Assembly (NCBI GenBank): GCA_021325195.1
Contig: JAJPHQ010000035.1
Span: 1-64,000 of the forward strand
Length of the DNA: 64,000 nucleotides
Reading direction: 5' to 3'
Origin: Gammaproteobacteria bacterium
Lineage (GTDB): Bacteria > Pseudomonadota > Gammaproteobacteria > Xanthomonadales > Rhodanobacteraceae
Shown here: piece after piece, positions 30,749 to 40,588 of the stretch
Layout: each line of letters begins with the position of its first letter
Position numbering within the stretch: position 1 is the first letter of the stretch
Translations under genes and position numbers: made by a program
The notes under the pieces: model-generated
Told to the model about the DNA's origin: nothing
Seen by the model: only the letters and a program-made list of their open reading frames with translations
Database searches by the model: none

Positions 30749-31546
30749 TCATGCGGCCCTTGCACGCACCACGTAACCGTTGCCGAGCTCGGTGTGAAGA
30801 AATGGCCGCTGGGCCCAATCTGCGGTGAGCATGACCAGTTTTCCGAGCGGACTTTTGATCAGCGGATACCACTTCATGACATGGCGGCGGTCGATGCCGC
30901 TGCGTGCTGAATTGTCATGCATTCCCTTCGCGGTCTTGTCGGTGGCCTCATTCACTTCAGGTGCGTAGTTGGCGGCTCGAATCTTCTCGACCACGTTGGC
31001 CAGAGGGAAGCCGTAGCATAGTATCCGTTCAACTCGGAATCCTGCCGACTGCATCAGCTTTGCCAGCTGTGAACGCTCGTAGCGACGGAAATGCCCCGCC
31101 CAGACATCGGAGGCGTTCCACTTTTTCATGTGAGATGGCACGGATAGCAGCAACACTCCATCATGACGCAGCCATGATCGCCATTCGCACAGGGCTTCCA
31201 GATCATGCTCGATGTGTTCGAGGACCTCGAACGCCAGCAACAGTCCGAAACGTTCTTGCCATCCGGTCGGCGGGGCTCCGAAGTAAAGGATGTTTTTCCC
31301 CGCTTCGCGTGCCAAGGCATTGGCAACGGCACGCGCGGCTTCCGACATTTCCAGTGCGAAGCAATGAAAACCGAGGTCATCCAGTTCATGTAGAAGGATT
31401 CCGGGGCCAGGCCCTATCTCGAGGGTGTCGCAAGGAGCTATGCCGCGTACCTCGCGAAGGACCAACGCGCGCCGCAACAGATACCTGGGTGCAGGAACCC
31501 ACCCGTATTCAGGAGCAGCGGGGCCTAGCGTAGCGTCAGTGATCAT
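30749..31546 (-). CDS. Class I SAM methyltransferase in a glycan block
   Basis: A 265-residue protein with SAM motif I as LEIGPGPGILLHEL (about 42-55), the acidic motif FALEMSEAA after it, and AFEVLEHIEHDLEAL near 108. It is a type-11/12 fold with an unknown acceptor. The ATG at 31546 lies two bases after the stop of the upstream glycosyltransferase. A longer frame from 31645 would overlap that gene by about 97 bp, so it is rejected. Lower GC than the flanking etf genes. Confidence 0.8.
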   Translation of the reverse strand: MITDATLGPAAPEYGWVPAPRYLLRRALVLREVRGIAPCDTLEIGPGPGILLHELDDLGFHCFALEMSEAARAVANALAREAGKNILYFGAPPTGWQERFGLLLAFEVLEHIEHDLEALCEWRSWLRHDGVLLLSVPSHMKKWNASDVWAGHFRRYERSQLAKLMQSAGFRVERILCYGFPLANVVEKIRAANYAPEVNEATDKTAKGMHDNSARSGIDRRHVMKWYPLIKSPLGKLVMLTADWAQRPFLHTELGNGYVVRARAA

Positions 31547-31548
31547 GA

Positions 31549-32688
31549 TCAGCCTGTGATGAGATGCAAACGGGCCTTGACGAGCGCATCGAATTGACGC
31601 CCAATCGCGGTCGAATCGATTTGGTCCGCGATGTGGGCATGGCATCGCAGCCTCCGTTGAGCCCGAGTCCCCTCAGACAAATGTCGGCGGACCGCTTCGG
31701 CTAGGGCAAGTGCATTGCCTGCTTCGACAAGTGTTGTACACGGGCGTGCCTCGTCAAGCAATTCACGGATCGCAGCGGAATCACGGGTTATCAACGGGCG
31801 TCCTGCGGCTACGATCTGGAACACCTTGTTGGGGATTACGCTGGAGGCTTTTCCAGAAGTCCCGAAGATGCCGAGACAAATGTCGGCGCGTGCGATTTTG
31901 TCGGGAAGTTGTTCGTATGCCACCCAATCCAGCCACTCGAGGTTGGGAAGAGGGTCGCGCTCGAGCGTGTCGCGAATACGTGGCGCCTCCTGACCGCGTC
32001 CAACTAAGATCCAGCGGATCGGTTCGTCGCGCGTAAGTCGGGCTGCTTCGATGATCGTGTCGATGCCATGCAGTGGGATGAACTGACCGTAGAACAGAAC
32101 GCTGAGACGATTGCCTTGACGAAGCCGTTGAATGTAGCCGGATTGGAAGAATCGAGCTTCTGCGCCCACCCATACGTGTCCGAGCGATCCGGGTGTCATC
32201 CCGAATAGATCCTCCATGCGACGCGCATGGGTTGCTGTATCCATGAAAGAGAAATTTGCAGCGCGGACAGCCAGCCATTCGCTGACCCACAGCATCCAAG
32301 CGAGCGGATTGCGGCGGTCCAATATTCGCCGGTCATTTACGACAGTGTCGTAAATGGAGATGAACCAGTCGAACGCGACAGGCTTGCGACGTACCCATGC
32401 GAAGAGGCGAATGATCAGCACGTCGAGCTGACCTGGATAGGAGACCAGCACGAGATCATGAGCCGGGGCGCGCAGATAGCGCCATATCAGGCGAGGGTAG
32501 ACAACAATCAGCCGCAACACACGAGACGCCCACTCACCCATGCCGCCGAGACTGCTCTTGTCTTCCACGCCTTCCCACACCGGCGCATGAACCTCGATGA
32601 TTTCCGCGCCATGCGCACGCAAACCGTCACGCAGAATGCGGATACGTGGTTTGTTCGTATCGCAGGTTCCCCAAAGTACGATGTTCAT
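31549..32688 (-). CDS. Glycosyltransferase family 4 (GT-B fold)
   Basis: A 379-residue protein. The N-terminal Rossmann start is MNIVLWGTCDTNKPR. The nucleotide-sugar domain contains SVLFYGQFIPLHGIDTIIEA and ICLGIFGTSGKASSVIPNKV, the region where GT4 enzymes carry the EX7E-like motif. It would transfer a hexose-type sugar in the cytoplasm. An upstream in-frame start at 32724 adds 12 residues; the ATG at 32688 begins directly with the conserved strand. It is coupled to the methyltransferase gene that follows. Confidence 0.82.
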   Translation of the reverse strand: MNIVLWGTCDTNKPRIRILRDGLRAHGAEIIEVHAPVWEGVEDKSSLGGMGEWASRVLRLIVVYPRLIWRYLRAPAHDLVLVSYPGQLDVLIIRLFAWVRRKPVAFDWFISIYDTVVNDRRILDRRNPLAWMLWVSEWLAVRAANFSFMDTATHARRMEDLFGMTPGSLGHVWVGAEARFFQSGYIQRLRQGNRLSVLFYGQFIPLHGIDTIIEAARLTRDEPIRWILVGRGQEAPRIRDTLERDPLPNLEWLDWVAYEQLPDKIARADICLGIFGTSGKASSVIPNKVFQIVAAGRPLITRDSAAIRELLDEARPCTTLVEAGNALALAEAVRRHLSEGTRAQRRLRCHAHIADQIDSTAIGRQFDALVKARLHLITG

Positions 32689-32728
32689 GCGCCTGTAGGG
32701 GGTGTGATTCCGTGAAGACCGCAATGTT

Positions 32729-33694
32729 TTAAGCGCTCGGCGAGGTGGTGTGCCCCGTTGCTGACTGTTCTCGTGGCCGGATCAACCATCCAACGATCAA
32801 GGTTAGTACATCGCCCATCGTCGTCGCGATGCGCAGCGCGATCACGAGGATGCCGGCGGAGGCAGTGGAATACACCGGCGCGAGCATGAGCAGCAGCAGG
32901 CCTTCGCGCACACCGAGTCCGGCCGGCGCACCGGGGGTTACGAAGCCGACCACCCAGGCCAGCGAGAACGCCGCGATCAATAGCCAGCCGTCCTGTGCGG
33001 CCTCCGGCAACAGGAGGTGCGCGAGCACTATCAATCCAAGACCCAGCGTGCCATACATCAGGCAGTACAGCACGAATGCGCGCACGAGACTGGATTGTGA
33101 TGGCAGCAGTGCACCGTCCAGCGCGGGTGCGTACCTCGGCGTGAATTTCCGCAACAGCGCCGGCGCCACCTTCCGGAATAAGAACAGGCCCGCGATGGCG
33201 AATACCACCAGCACCGCGATCAGAGCGAGCTGCGCGCCATGATTGTGCACCGCCTGCAAGCCGACTTCCGACAATGCGCCGGTGCCGACTCCCACCACGA
33301 TGGCGGCGGCAACCACCAGAAGGGTTTCGAGGATCAGCGTCACGGCCAGTGCGCGCGCGGGGATTCCGCGTGCCAGCGACATGCCCACGCGCCCGAGGTA
33401 CTGCGCCACGTTGCCGGGCACGTACTTGGCGAATTGCGTGATGCCGATGATGCCGGTCAACTCGCGCCGCGACTTGCGGACACCGAGTGCCGACAGCATG
33501 CCCCGCCAGGCCAGCGCCAACAGCGGCGCTCCGGCCGACCAGCACAACGCTGCGAGTGCGATGCCGATGATTGCGCGAGGCGTCGAATACACACCGAGGT
33601 CGTGACCGCGCAGGGAGCGCACCACGTACCACGCGAACAACGCGGCCACGATCAGGCCAGCGATCAAACCGATCGTGCGATGCAACCGTTTCAC
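32729..33694 (-). CDS. Lysylphosphatidylglycerol-synthase-type transmembrane (UPF0104) protein
   Basis: A 321-residue integral membrane protein with about eight helices. It has the conserved [16 protein letters not shown] segment near 81-96 and the C-terminal block [19 protein letters not shown], both typical of the LPG_synthase_TM/AglD-like family. Members act in lipid or lipid-linked sugar transfer or flipping. It starts at GTG 33694; the next in-frame ATGs are too far inside. It lies 40 bp upstream of the GT4 gene and 37 bp downstream of etfA, so it may link the glycan block to the etf transcript. Confidence 0.75.
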   Translation of the reverse strand: MKRLHRTIGLIAGLIVAALFAWYVVRSLRGHDLGVYSTPRAIIGIALAALCWSAGAPLLALAWRGMLSALGVRKSRRELTGIIGITQFAKYVPGNVAQYLGRVGMSLARGIPARALAVTLILETLLVVAAAIVVGVGTGALSEVGLQAVHNHGAQLALIAVLVVFAIAGLFLFRKVAPALLRKFTPRYAPALDGALLPSQSSLVRAFVLYCLMYGTLGLGLIVLAHLLLPEAAQDGWLLIAAFSLAWVVGFVTPGAPAGLGVREGLLLLMLAPVYSTASAGILVIALRIATTMGDVLTLIVGWLIRPREQSATGHTTSPSA

Positions 33695-33731
33695 GCCGGC
33701 GACCCTTTTGCGGCTCGTGGCCGCGACGGTA

Positions 33732-34676
33732 TCACACCGCCGCTTCCAGTTCCGGCACGAGCTTGAACAGGTCGCCGACCAGGCCAATGTCGGCGACCTC
33801 GAAGATCGGCGCTTCGGCGTCCTTGTTGATCGCGACGATGGTGCCGGCGTCCTTGATGCCGGTGAGGTGCTGGATGGCGCCGGAGATGCCGATCGCGATG
33901 TAGAGATCGGGGGCGATGATCTTGCCGGTCTGGCCGACCTGCATGTCGTTGGGGCAGTAGCCGGCATCGACCGCGGCGCGCGAGGCGCCGGCGGCGGCGT
34001 GCAGCTTGTCGGCCAGCCGGTAGATGATCTCGAAGTTTTCCTTCGAACCCAGTCCGCGTCCGCCGGAGACCACCCGCCGCGCGCTCTGCAGGTCGGGACG
34101 TTCGCTGGACGCCTGTTGCAGTTCGACGAAGCGCGTGTGCGACGGCAGCGGTACGTCGAGCGACAGCGCCTCCACCGGCGCGGCGTTGGCTGCTTCCCCG
34201 ACCGCCGGCCACGACGCGGTGCGCACGGTGCCGACCACGATGGCATCGGCGGGCGTCTCCACAGTGACGACGACGTTGCCGGCGTAGATCGGGCGGGTAA
34301 ACGTGTGCGGGCCTGCCACCGACATGATGTCGCTGACCTGGCCCGTGCCCAGCAGCGCGGCGACGCGCGGCGCGACGTCCTTGCCGAAGGTGGTCGAGGG
34401 CAGCAACACGTGCGAATAGCCGTTCTTCGCGACCATGGCGATCTGCGGCGCCAGCATCGCGGCCAGCGGGTGTGCGTTCTCGGGGCGCGCGATGGTCAGC
34501 ACCTTCGAAACGCCGTCCAGTTTCGCCGCTTGCGCGGCGACGGCGCCGGGCGCATCGGAAAGCACCAGCACGTCGATCGCGTCGGGCTTCAGTTCGCGCG
34601 CGCAGGTGACGCAGCGCGCCGTCGAGGCGTTGATCTGGCCGTTCAGGTGTTCGGCGACGATCAGGATTTTGGACAT
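33732..34676 (-). CDS. etfA: Electron transfer flavoprotein alpha subunit
   Basis: A 314-residue protein of normal length. The C-terminal FAD-binding domain is complete: [14 protein letters not shown] (about 201-214), the [16 protein letters not shown] block and GISGAIQH. It pairs with EtfB to carry electrons from acyl-CoA dehydrogenases to ETF-QO. It lies downstream of etfB, separated by a 161-bp gap filled with a palindromic repeat. Confidence 0.95.
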   Translation of the reverse strand: MSKILIVAEHLNGQINASTARCVTCARELKPDAIDVLVLSDAPGAVAAQAAKLDGVSKVLTIARPENAHPLAAMLAPQIAMVAKNGYSHVLLPSTTFGKDVAPRVAALLGTGQVSDIMSVAGPHTFTRPIYAGNVVVTVETPADAIVVGTVRTASWPAVGEAANAAPVEALSLDVPLPSHTRFVELQQASSERPDLQSARRVVSGGRGLGSKENFEIIYRLADKLHAAAGASRAAVDAGYCPNDMQVGQTGKIIAPDLYIAIGISGAIQHLTGIKDAGTIVAINKDAEAPIFEVADIGLVGDLFKLVPELEAAV

Positions 34677-34701
34677 GAATCGAATCTCTCACTGTCGAAC
34701 C

Positions 34702-34833
34702 CCTCTCCCGTCGGGAGAGGCGCGCTTCGCGCGAGCGCGTAGCGCTGGGGTGAGGGTACGAGACTTGCGAGATTTCGCAAAGAACCGAACCCTCATCCGG
34801 CGCTTCGCGCCACCTTCTCCCAGAGGGAGAAGG
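34702..34833. repeat. Intergenic paired-hairpin repeat between etfB and etfA
   Basis: Two small perfect hairpins bound the element. CCTCTCCC at 34702-34709 pairs with GGGAGAGG at 34713-34720. CCTTCTCCC at 34813-34821 pairs with GGGAGAAGG at 34825-34833. Each has a three-base loop. Between them are GGGTGAGGGT and ACCCTCATCC, which also face each other. It fills the gap between two cotranscribed etf genes and looks like a REP-type intergenic element. No coding sequence is present. Confidence 0.7.
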
Positions 34834-34837
34834 AAGC

Positions 34838-35584
34838 TCACACCAACCCTTTCTGCTTCAGTAAGCCGACCAACTCGGCGACATCCTTCACCATCACCCC
34901 GCGCGAACGTTTGGGCGGCGGCGCGTAGCGCGTGGTCCTGATTTCGCCGCCGTGCTCGATGTTCAAGGATGGCAACTCGATCGTCTCGATCGGCTTGCTC
35001 TTGGCCTTCATGATGTCGGGCAGCTTGATGAAGCGCGGTTCGTTGAGGCGCAGATCCGTCGTCACGACCGCCGGCAGATCGACTTCGATGGTTTCGAGGC
35101 CGGCATCGACTTCGCGGGTCACCTTGGCCTTGTTGCCGGACACTTCCAGCTTCGACGCGAAGGTCGCCTGCGGACGCTCCCACAACGCGGCCAGCATCTG
35201 GCCGGTCTGGTTGCAGTCGTCGTCGATGGCCTGCTTGCCGAGGATCACCAGACCCGGCTGCTCCTTCTCGACCAGCTTGAGGAACACCCGCGCGGCCGCC
35301 AGCGGCTGCACCGGGTCGGGCGTGACCACGTGGATCGCGCGGTTGGCGCCCATCGCGAGGCCGTTGCGCAGGTGCGGTTGCGCGTCGGCGGGCGCGATGG
35401 TGGCGATCACCACTTCCTCGGCGATGCCTTTCTCGCGCAGCCGCAGCGCCTCTTCCAGCGCGATGTCGTCGAACGGGTTGGGCGAAAGTTTCACGCCGTC
35501 GGTGACCACGCCGCTGCCATCCGGCTTCACCTGGATGCGCACGTTGTAATCGACCACGCGCTTGTATCCGACCAGGATCTTCAT
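34838..35584 (-). CDS. etfB: Electron transfer flavoprotein beta subunit
   Basis: A 248-residue protein of normal length starting MKILVGYKRVVDYNVRIQVK. The AMP-binding region and the EtfB signature VDLPAVVTTDLRLNEPRFIKLPD type segment (about 170-190) are present. It forms the EtfAB heterodimer. First gene of the etf pair; the two form an operon interrupted by a palindromic repeat, which may tune the relative amount of etfA message. Confidence 0.95.
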   Translation of the reverse strand: MKILVGYKRVVDYNVRIQVKPDGSGVVTDGVKLSPNPFDDIALEEALRLREKGIAEEVVIATIAPADAQPHLRNGLAMGANRAIHVVTPDPVQPLAAARVFLKLVEKEQPGLVILGKQAIDDDCNQTGQMLAALWERPQATFASKLEVSGNKAKVTREVDAGLETIEVDLPAVVTTDLRLNEPRFIKLPDIMKAKSKPIETIELPSLNIEHGGEIRTTRYAPPPKRSRGVMVKDVAELVGLLKQKGLV

Positions 35585-35660
35585 CGGGGTTCCCTTGGCT
35601 GATGCCCGTGCTGCGCGGGCCTGACGGAAACGGACATTCTAGCGGTTGCCGCGCCCCGCT

Positions 35661-36554
35661 TCAGGCACGGCGCAGGATGGCCGCCGCAAAGCGCGCTGCG
35701 GCGCCGGCGGCTTGATCCAGGAACACCGAGGGCTCGACCAGTTCCAGTTCCAGCAGGAGCGGCGTGCCTTCGTCGTCGCGGATCAGGTCCACGCGCGTGT
35801 ACAGCAGCGGCTTCACGAACGGAATCGCCGCCACCGCGCGCCGGGCGACATCGAGTTCATCGGCCGAAGGCGTGCGCGGGCCGACCTCTTCTTTCGCGAA
35901 CAATCCCGGGGTCGGGCCTTCGCCGCGCCTGAGCAGCGGGCCCTTGCGGATCGCGTGCGAGTACTCGCCGCCGAAGAACAGCAGCGCGGTCTCGCCGTGT
36001 TCGTCCACGTGGTCGAGATACGGCTGCAACAACACACTGCGGTTGGCGTGGAGCAGGCGCTGCACGTGCGCGACCATCGCATCGCGGTCCGCGCGCGCAT
36101 GCCGTTGCGCATCGCGCGAGCCCGCGCCGACCGCGGGCTTGACCACGAAGTCACGCGCGTCCTGGCAGGTGTCGAGAAACGTCTCGATCGCCGCCTGCCC
36201 GTCGTCATCGGGTTCGACGAACGCGCCCGGCACCACCGGCACGCCGGCGCGTGCGAGATCGGCGAGGTAATGCTTGTCGGTGTTCCAGCGGATCACCGGC
36301 AGCGGATTGAGCAGTCTGGTCTGCGCCGCAACACGTTCCGCCCAGGCCAGGAATGCGGGCAGCCGCTCGCAGTAATCCCAGGTCGAACGCAGCAGCGCGA
36401 GATCGAAGCGCGACCAGTCGATGGCATCGTCGTCCCAATCGAGCTCCTGCGCATCCGTACCGGCGTCATGCAACGCACTCAACAACGGCGGCATGTCGCC
36501 ATCGCTGCCGCGCGCCGCACGCGCGGTGACGAGGGCGATTCGCGGCGATGCCAT
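35661..36554 (-). CDS. ATP-grasp family protein (RimK/DcsG-like)
   Basis: A 297-residue protein with an N-terminal pre-ATP-grasp region (RIALVTAR, DWSRFDLALLRSTWDY), the ATP-grasp core around FVVKPAVGAGSRD (about 136-148) and the metal-binding end TRVDLIRDDEGTPLLLELELVEPS. Relatives include an enzyme of cycloserine biosynthesis and many uncharacterised ligases that join a carboxylate to an amine or thiol. The substrate is unknown. It lies 27 bp downstream of the prolyl oligopeptidase gene on the same strand. Confidence 0.75.
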   Translation of the reverse strand: MASPRIALVTARAARGSDGDMPPLLSALHDAGTDAQELDWDDDAIDWSRFDLALLRSTWDYCERLPAFLAWAERVAAQTRLLNPLPVIRWNTDKHYLADLARAGVPVVPGAFVEPDDDGQAAIETFLDTCQDARDFVVKPAVGAGSRDAQRHARADRDAMVAHVQRLLHANRSVLLQPYLDHVDEHGETALLFFGGEYSHAIRKGPLLRRGEGPTPGLFAKEEVGPRTPSADELDVARRAVAAIPFVKPLLYTRVDLIRDDEGTPLLLELELVEPSVFLDQAAGAAARFAAAILRRA

Positions 36555-36581
36555 GGCCGGATGGCTTCCCTGCCGCGCGGG

Positions 36582-38774
36582 TCAGCGCTTCGCGTCGGGC
36601 CGCCAGCCGGGCACGCCCGCCCGCCATTTCATGAACGCGATCCAGTCGGCGGTCAGGAGGTCGTTCTGGGTACGGGTGGAGCCGATGCCGTGGCCGGCCT
36701 GCGCGTCGATCCGCAGCAGCACCGGATTGGGCGTGCCCGAAGCCTGCAGCGCGGCGGCGAACTTGGCCGGTTCCCACGGCGACACCCGCGGATCATTCAA
36801 GCCGGTCGTGATCATCACCGCGGGATACGTGACGCCATGCTTGACGTGCTGGATGGAATCCATCGCGTACAGGTTTTCGAATCCCTGTTTGGTTTTCACG
36901 CTGCCGAACTCGGGGATGTTGGGCGGCCCGTTGGGCGAGAATTCGGCGCGCAGCGTATTCGCGGCGGGCACCAGATCGATCACGCCCGCGAACAGGTCCG
37001 GGCGTTCGGTCATCGCGCGGCCCATGGTGATGCCGCCTGCCGAGCCGCCGATGATGAACAGCTTGTCCTTGCCGGTGACGCCGCGCGCGATCAGGTCTTC
37101 GCCGCAGGCGATCAGGTCCTCCCAGGTGTGGTGCTTGTTGGCATCCTTGCCGCCGAGCCGCCACGCCTCGCCCTTCTCGCCACCCCCGCGCACGTGGCAG
37201 ATGCCGTAGCTGATGCCTTCACGCATCGCCGCGGCGCGCCGCGTACTGAAGTCGGCGAGATTGGAAATGCCGTAGGAGCCGTAGGCCTCGACCAGCGTGA
37301 TCTGCGGGCCTTTCGCGTCCCTGGGCTGGATCAGCGTGAGCGGCACTTCCACGCCGTCCTGCGCCCTGGCTTGCAGGTCGCCGACCTTGAACGCCGTGGC
37401 GTCCATGTCGCCGCGATGGCCGATCTCGAGATCGGCGAACTTTCGCGCCGTCGGGTCATAGCGGAAATACGTCGGCTGCACGACCCAGCTCGACAGGTCG
37501 AGCGTGATGCCCGGCCGGCGCGGGTCGGCGAACGCACTGCCGATGTGGCCCTCGAACGGCAGCGCGATCTGTTCGATCTTCGAGCTCCCTGCCGGGATGC
37601 GCAGCAGTTGCGAGTACGCGCCCTGGCGCGCCAGCACGTACAGGGCATCCGACGCCGCGGCGATTTGCTCGATCACGCGACCGGGTTGCGCCGGCACCAG
37701 CGTCTTCGCCGAGGACAACGGTTCGCCGGCCCGGACTTCCAGCACCTTGAAGGTCGGCGCGTCCTTGTGCGACAGCAGGAAGATCTGGTCGCCACGCATG
37801 TCGATGCCGGTGACGTCGTCGCTGCGGTCGACGAACGGTTTCCAGGCGGTCTTCGGGTCGTTCACCCCGGCAACGGGCGCCAGCCACAGCTTCAACTCGT
37901 TCTGGACACCGTTGAGGGAGAACGCGGTGGCGAACGACGCGCCGGGCACGATGCCCAGTATCGGAAACGCCTCGGGCGTGAACGCCGGGCCATGGCCGGC
38001 GGTGGTGCCGAGCACCGTGTAGGGCTTGGCCGAGAGATTCCAACCGTCGAGCGTGGAGTTCTTGTATTTGTCCGTCTCGGGTTCGCCGGGCTTCAATTGC
38101 GCCAGGCGGTTGAAATACACCGTCTTCGAATCGGGGCTCCACGCCGTGGCACCGAACCGCACGCGATCGAGCGGGCCCGCGATCGCCTTGCCGGTGGCGG
38201 CGTCGTACACCGTCATCGAGGCGTTTTCCGAACCGCCCTCGGACACGCCCACCGCGACCTTGCTGCCATCCGGCGAGGCGAGGAACCAGTTGATCGCATA
38301 CGGCGTGCCGTCGTGCTGCCTGCGCAGCGCCGCGATGTCCACCAGTTTGCGTGTGCCGTTCGCGTCGCGCACCATCAGGTCGAAATCGTCCGCGCCGGGC
38401 GCGCGTTCCTCGTAGAAGTCACGCCCGCCGTACGACATGAAGCCCTGCACGAAACCGAAGCTGCCGGTGAACGCGGACACGCGCTTCTGCAGCGCGGCCA
38501 GCGGCGCGATCGCGTCCAGCACCTTGCGTGTGTACGCGCCCTCGGCCTTCATCCACGCGATGGTCGCGGGGTCGAGTTTTTCCATGTAGCGGTAGTTGTC
38601 GGTGACCTTGACGCCCCACAGCGTTTCGGTGACCGGCCTGACCGGCGCGGTGGGCGGCGGCGCGCCCACGCCGATCGGCGCCAGGGGGTCGTCCGCGGCC
38701 AGCGCGGACGAGCCGGTGGCGAACGGGAAAACCAGGACGGAAACCAGCAGACTGGCGCGGGCGGAAAAGCGCAT
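36582..38774 (-). CDS. Prolyl oligopeptidase family serine peptidase
   Basis: A 730-residue S9A peptidase with a signal peptide (residues 1-26). A seven-bladed beta-propeller covers roughly residues 80-470 and the alpha/beta hydrolase domain follows. The catalytic triad is visible: S578 in GGSAGG, D661 in GLNDPRV and H695 in QAGHG. It cleaves proline-containing oligopeptides, probably in the periplasm. The ATG at 38774 has GAGGAGGG nearby upstream and begins the signal peptide; a longer frame lacks these. Confidence 0.9.
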   Translation of the reverse strand: MRFSARASLLVSVLVFPFATGSSALAADDPLAPIGVGAPPPTAPVRPVTETLWGVKVTDNYRYMEKLDPATIAWMKAEGAYTRKVLDAIAPLAALQKRVSAFTGSFGFVQGFMSYGGRDFYEERAPGADDFDLMVRDANGTRKLVDIAALRRQHDGTPYAINWFLASPDGSKVAVGVSEGGSENASMTVYDAATGKAIAGPLDRVRFGATAWSPDSKTVYFNRLAQLKPGEPETDKYKNSTLDGWNLSAKPYTVLGTTAGHGPAFTPEAFPILGIVPGASFATAFSLNGVQNELKLWLAPVAGVNDPKTAWKPFVDRSDDVTGIDMRGDQIFLLSHKDAPTFKVLEVRAGEPLSSAKTLVPAQPGRVIEQIAAASDALYVLARQGAYSQLLRIPAGSSKIEQIALPFEGHIGSAFADPRRPGITLDLSSWVVQPTYFRYDPTARKFADLEIGHRGDMDATAFKVGDLQARAQDGVEVPLTLIQPRDAKGPQITLVEAYGSYGISNLADFSTRRAAAMREGISYGICHVRGGGEKGEAWRLGGKDANKHHTWEDLIACGEDLIARGVTGKDKLFIIGGSAGGITMGRAMTERPDLFAGVIDLVPAANTLRAEFSPNGPPNIPEFGSVKTKQGFENLYAMDSIQHVKHGVTYPAVMITTGLNDPRVSPWEPAKFAAALQASGTPNPVLLRIDAQAGHGIGSTRTQNDLLTADWIAFMKWRAGVPGWRPDAKR

Positions 38775-38844
38775 GGCCGACCCTCCTCGACGATGGTCGG
38801 GCAAGTCTAGCGACCGGAGGGCCTGAAGCCGCAAATGCCGGAAG

Positions 38845-40497
38845 TTACAGGTTCCGGTAGTTGGGCCCGGAACCGCCCTCGGGCGTCACCCAGGTGATGA
38901 TTTCGTAGGGATCCTTGATGTCGCAGGTCTTGCAGTGCACGCAGTTGGCGGCGTTGATCTGCAGGCGCAGCGATTTGCCGTCACCGGCGTGCGCGTCCTC
39001 GACGATTTCATACACGTTGGCGGGACAGAAGCGCGTGCAGGGATTGGCGTATTCGGTGACGCAGCGATCCACGCAGATCGAGGTGTCGGCGACGTGCAGG
39101 TGCACCGGCTGGTCCTCGTCGTGTTCGGTGGCGGCGAAGTACACGCCCGCAAGCCGGTCGCGCGGCGGCAGGGTGCGTTCGATCCAGCCGGGTTCGCGCG
39201 GCGAAGTCGCGTTCGGACCGGGACGATGGGTTTTCGTTGCGGGCGGGTCGAGCTTGTCCAGCGCTGACCAGTCGGCGTGGTTCTTCAGCGTCCACGGCGA
39301 CAGGCCCGCGGTCGCGGTTTCCCACGCGGCGTTGAACAGGCCGCGCCACAGTCCGCCGTGGAAACCGGGGCGGATGTTGCGCACCTTCTTCAGTTCCTTC
39401 GCGACGGGCGAGGCGCGCAGGCGCGCATCGAAGCCATCCGACGATCGCCTTTCCGCGAAGTGTTCGGCCGCCAGCATCCCGGAGCGGATCGCCTGATGCG
39501 TGCCCTTGATCTTGGGCACGTTCATCAGCCCCGCCGCATCGCCGATCAGGATCGCGCCAGGCATTTCCACTTTCGGCAGCGACTGCCAGCCGCCCTCGAT
39601 CAATGCACGTGCGCCGGCCGACACGATCTGTCCGGCTTCCAGCAGCGGCTTGATGCGCGCATGGTTCTTCAACTGCTGGAATGCTTCCCATGGCCGGAAC
39701 AGCGGGTCGGAATAATCCAGCCCCGCGACGAAGCCGATCGCGACGCGGTCCTGGTCGAGCTGGTAGATGAAACTGCCGCCGTAGGTCTTGCGGTCCAGCG
39801 GCCAGCCGACGGTGTGGGTGATGCGGCCCGGCTGCACGCGGCCCGGCGGCAGTTGCCACAGTTCCTTCAAGCCGATGCCATAGGTCTGCGGATCGCAATG
39901 CTTGTCGAGCCCGTATTTCGCGATCAACGTCTTGCTGACGCTGCCCCGGCAGCCTTCGGCCAGCACCGTCAACTTGGCGCGGATGTCGATGCCTTGCGTG
40001 TAGCCCGGCTTGTGCGAGCCGTCCTTCGCGACACCCATGTCGCCGATCCGCACGCCGGCGACCGCGCCTTTCTCGTCGAACACCGCGTCGGCCGCGGCAA
40101 AGCCGGGGAACACGTCCACGCCCAGCGCTTCGGCCTGCGGCGCCAGCCACGCGCACAGCGCGCCCAGCGACACGATGAAATTGCCGGCGTTGTGCATCTG
40201 CGGCGGGGTCGGCAGTTTCAGCGCGCGTTTCGCATCGCGCAGCAGCAGGAATTCGTCGTGCGCGGCGGGCACGCAGATCGGCGGCGGGTTGTCACGCCAG
40301 CCCGGCAGCAGCGCGTCCAGCGGCCCGGGTTCGATCACCGCGCCGGACAGGATCTGCGCGCCGACCGTGGAAGCCTTCTCGATCACGCACACGCGCGTGT
40401 CCGGTTCGAGCTGTTTCAGGCGGATCGCGAAGGCGAGGCCGGACGGCCCCGCGCCCACCACGACCACGTCGTAGTCCATCGTTTCGCGTTCGCTCAT
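38845..40497 (-). CDS. Electron transfer flavoprotein-ubiquinone oxidoreductase
   Basis: A 550-residue protein of normal length. The FAD motif VVVGAGPSGLAFAI is at the N-terminus. The C-terminal 4Fe-4S cluster ligands are in CTRFCPANVYE and CVHCKTCDI (about 490-530). It is a peripheral inner-membrane enzyme that passes electrons from EtfAB to quinone. It lies a few kilobases upstream of etfB/etfA, a sensible functional neighbourhood, although the POP and ATP-grasp genes separate them. Confidence 0.95.
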   Translation of the reverse strand: MSERETMDYDVVVVGAGPSGLAFAIRLKQLEPDTRVCVIEKASTVGAQILSGAVIEPGPLDALLPGWRDNPPPICVPAAHDEFLLLRDAKRALKLPTPPQMHNAGNFIVSLGALCAWLAPQAEALGVDVFPGFAAADAVFDEKGAVAGVRIGDMGVAKDGSHKPGYTQGIDIRAKLTVLAEGCRGSVSKTLIAKYGLDKHCDPQTYGIGLKELWQLPPGRVQPGRITHTVGWPLDRKTYGGSFIYQLDQDRVAIGFVAGLDYSDPLFRPWEAFQQLKNHARIKPLLEAGQIVSAGARALIEGGWQSLPKVEMPGAILIGDAAGLMNVPKIKGTHQAIRSGMLAAEHFAERRSSDGFDARLRASPVAKELKKVRNIRPGFHGGLWRGLFNAAWETATAGLSPWTLKNHADWSALDKLDPPATKTHRPGPNATSPREPGWIERTLPPRDRLAGVYFAATEHDEDQPVHLHVADTSICVDRCVTEYANPCTRFCPANVYEIVEDAHAGDGKSLRLQINAANCVHCKTCDIKDPYEIITWVTPEGGSGPNYRNL

Positions 40498-40588
40498 GGC
40501 GCGATTGTCGATGCTCGTGATGGTTCAGGCAAACGCGGGATGCACGGCCAGCCGCGCATCCCCCATAATCGGGCAACCGGGAGGGCCG

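Noticed and set aside
35646-38810. A 1054-codon open frame opposite the ATP-grasp and prolyl oligopeptidase genes
   Set aside because: It mirrors the codon pattern of the real genes on the other strand and has no recognisable motif.
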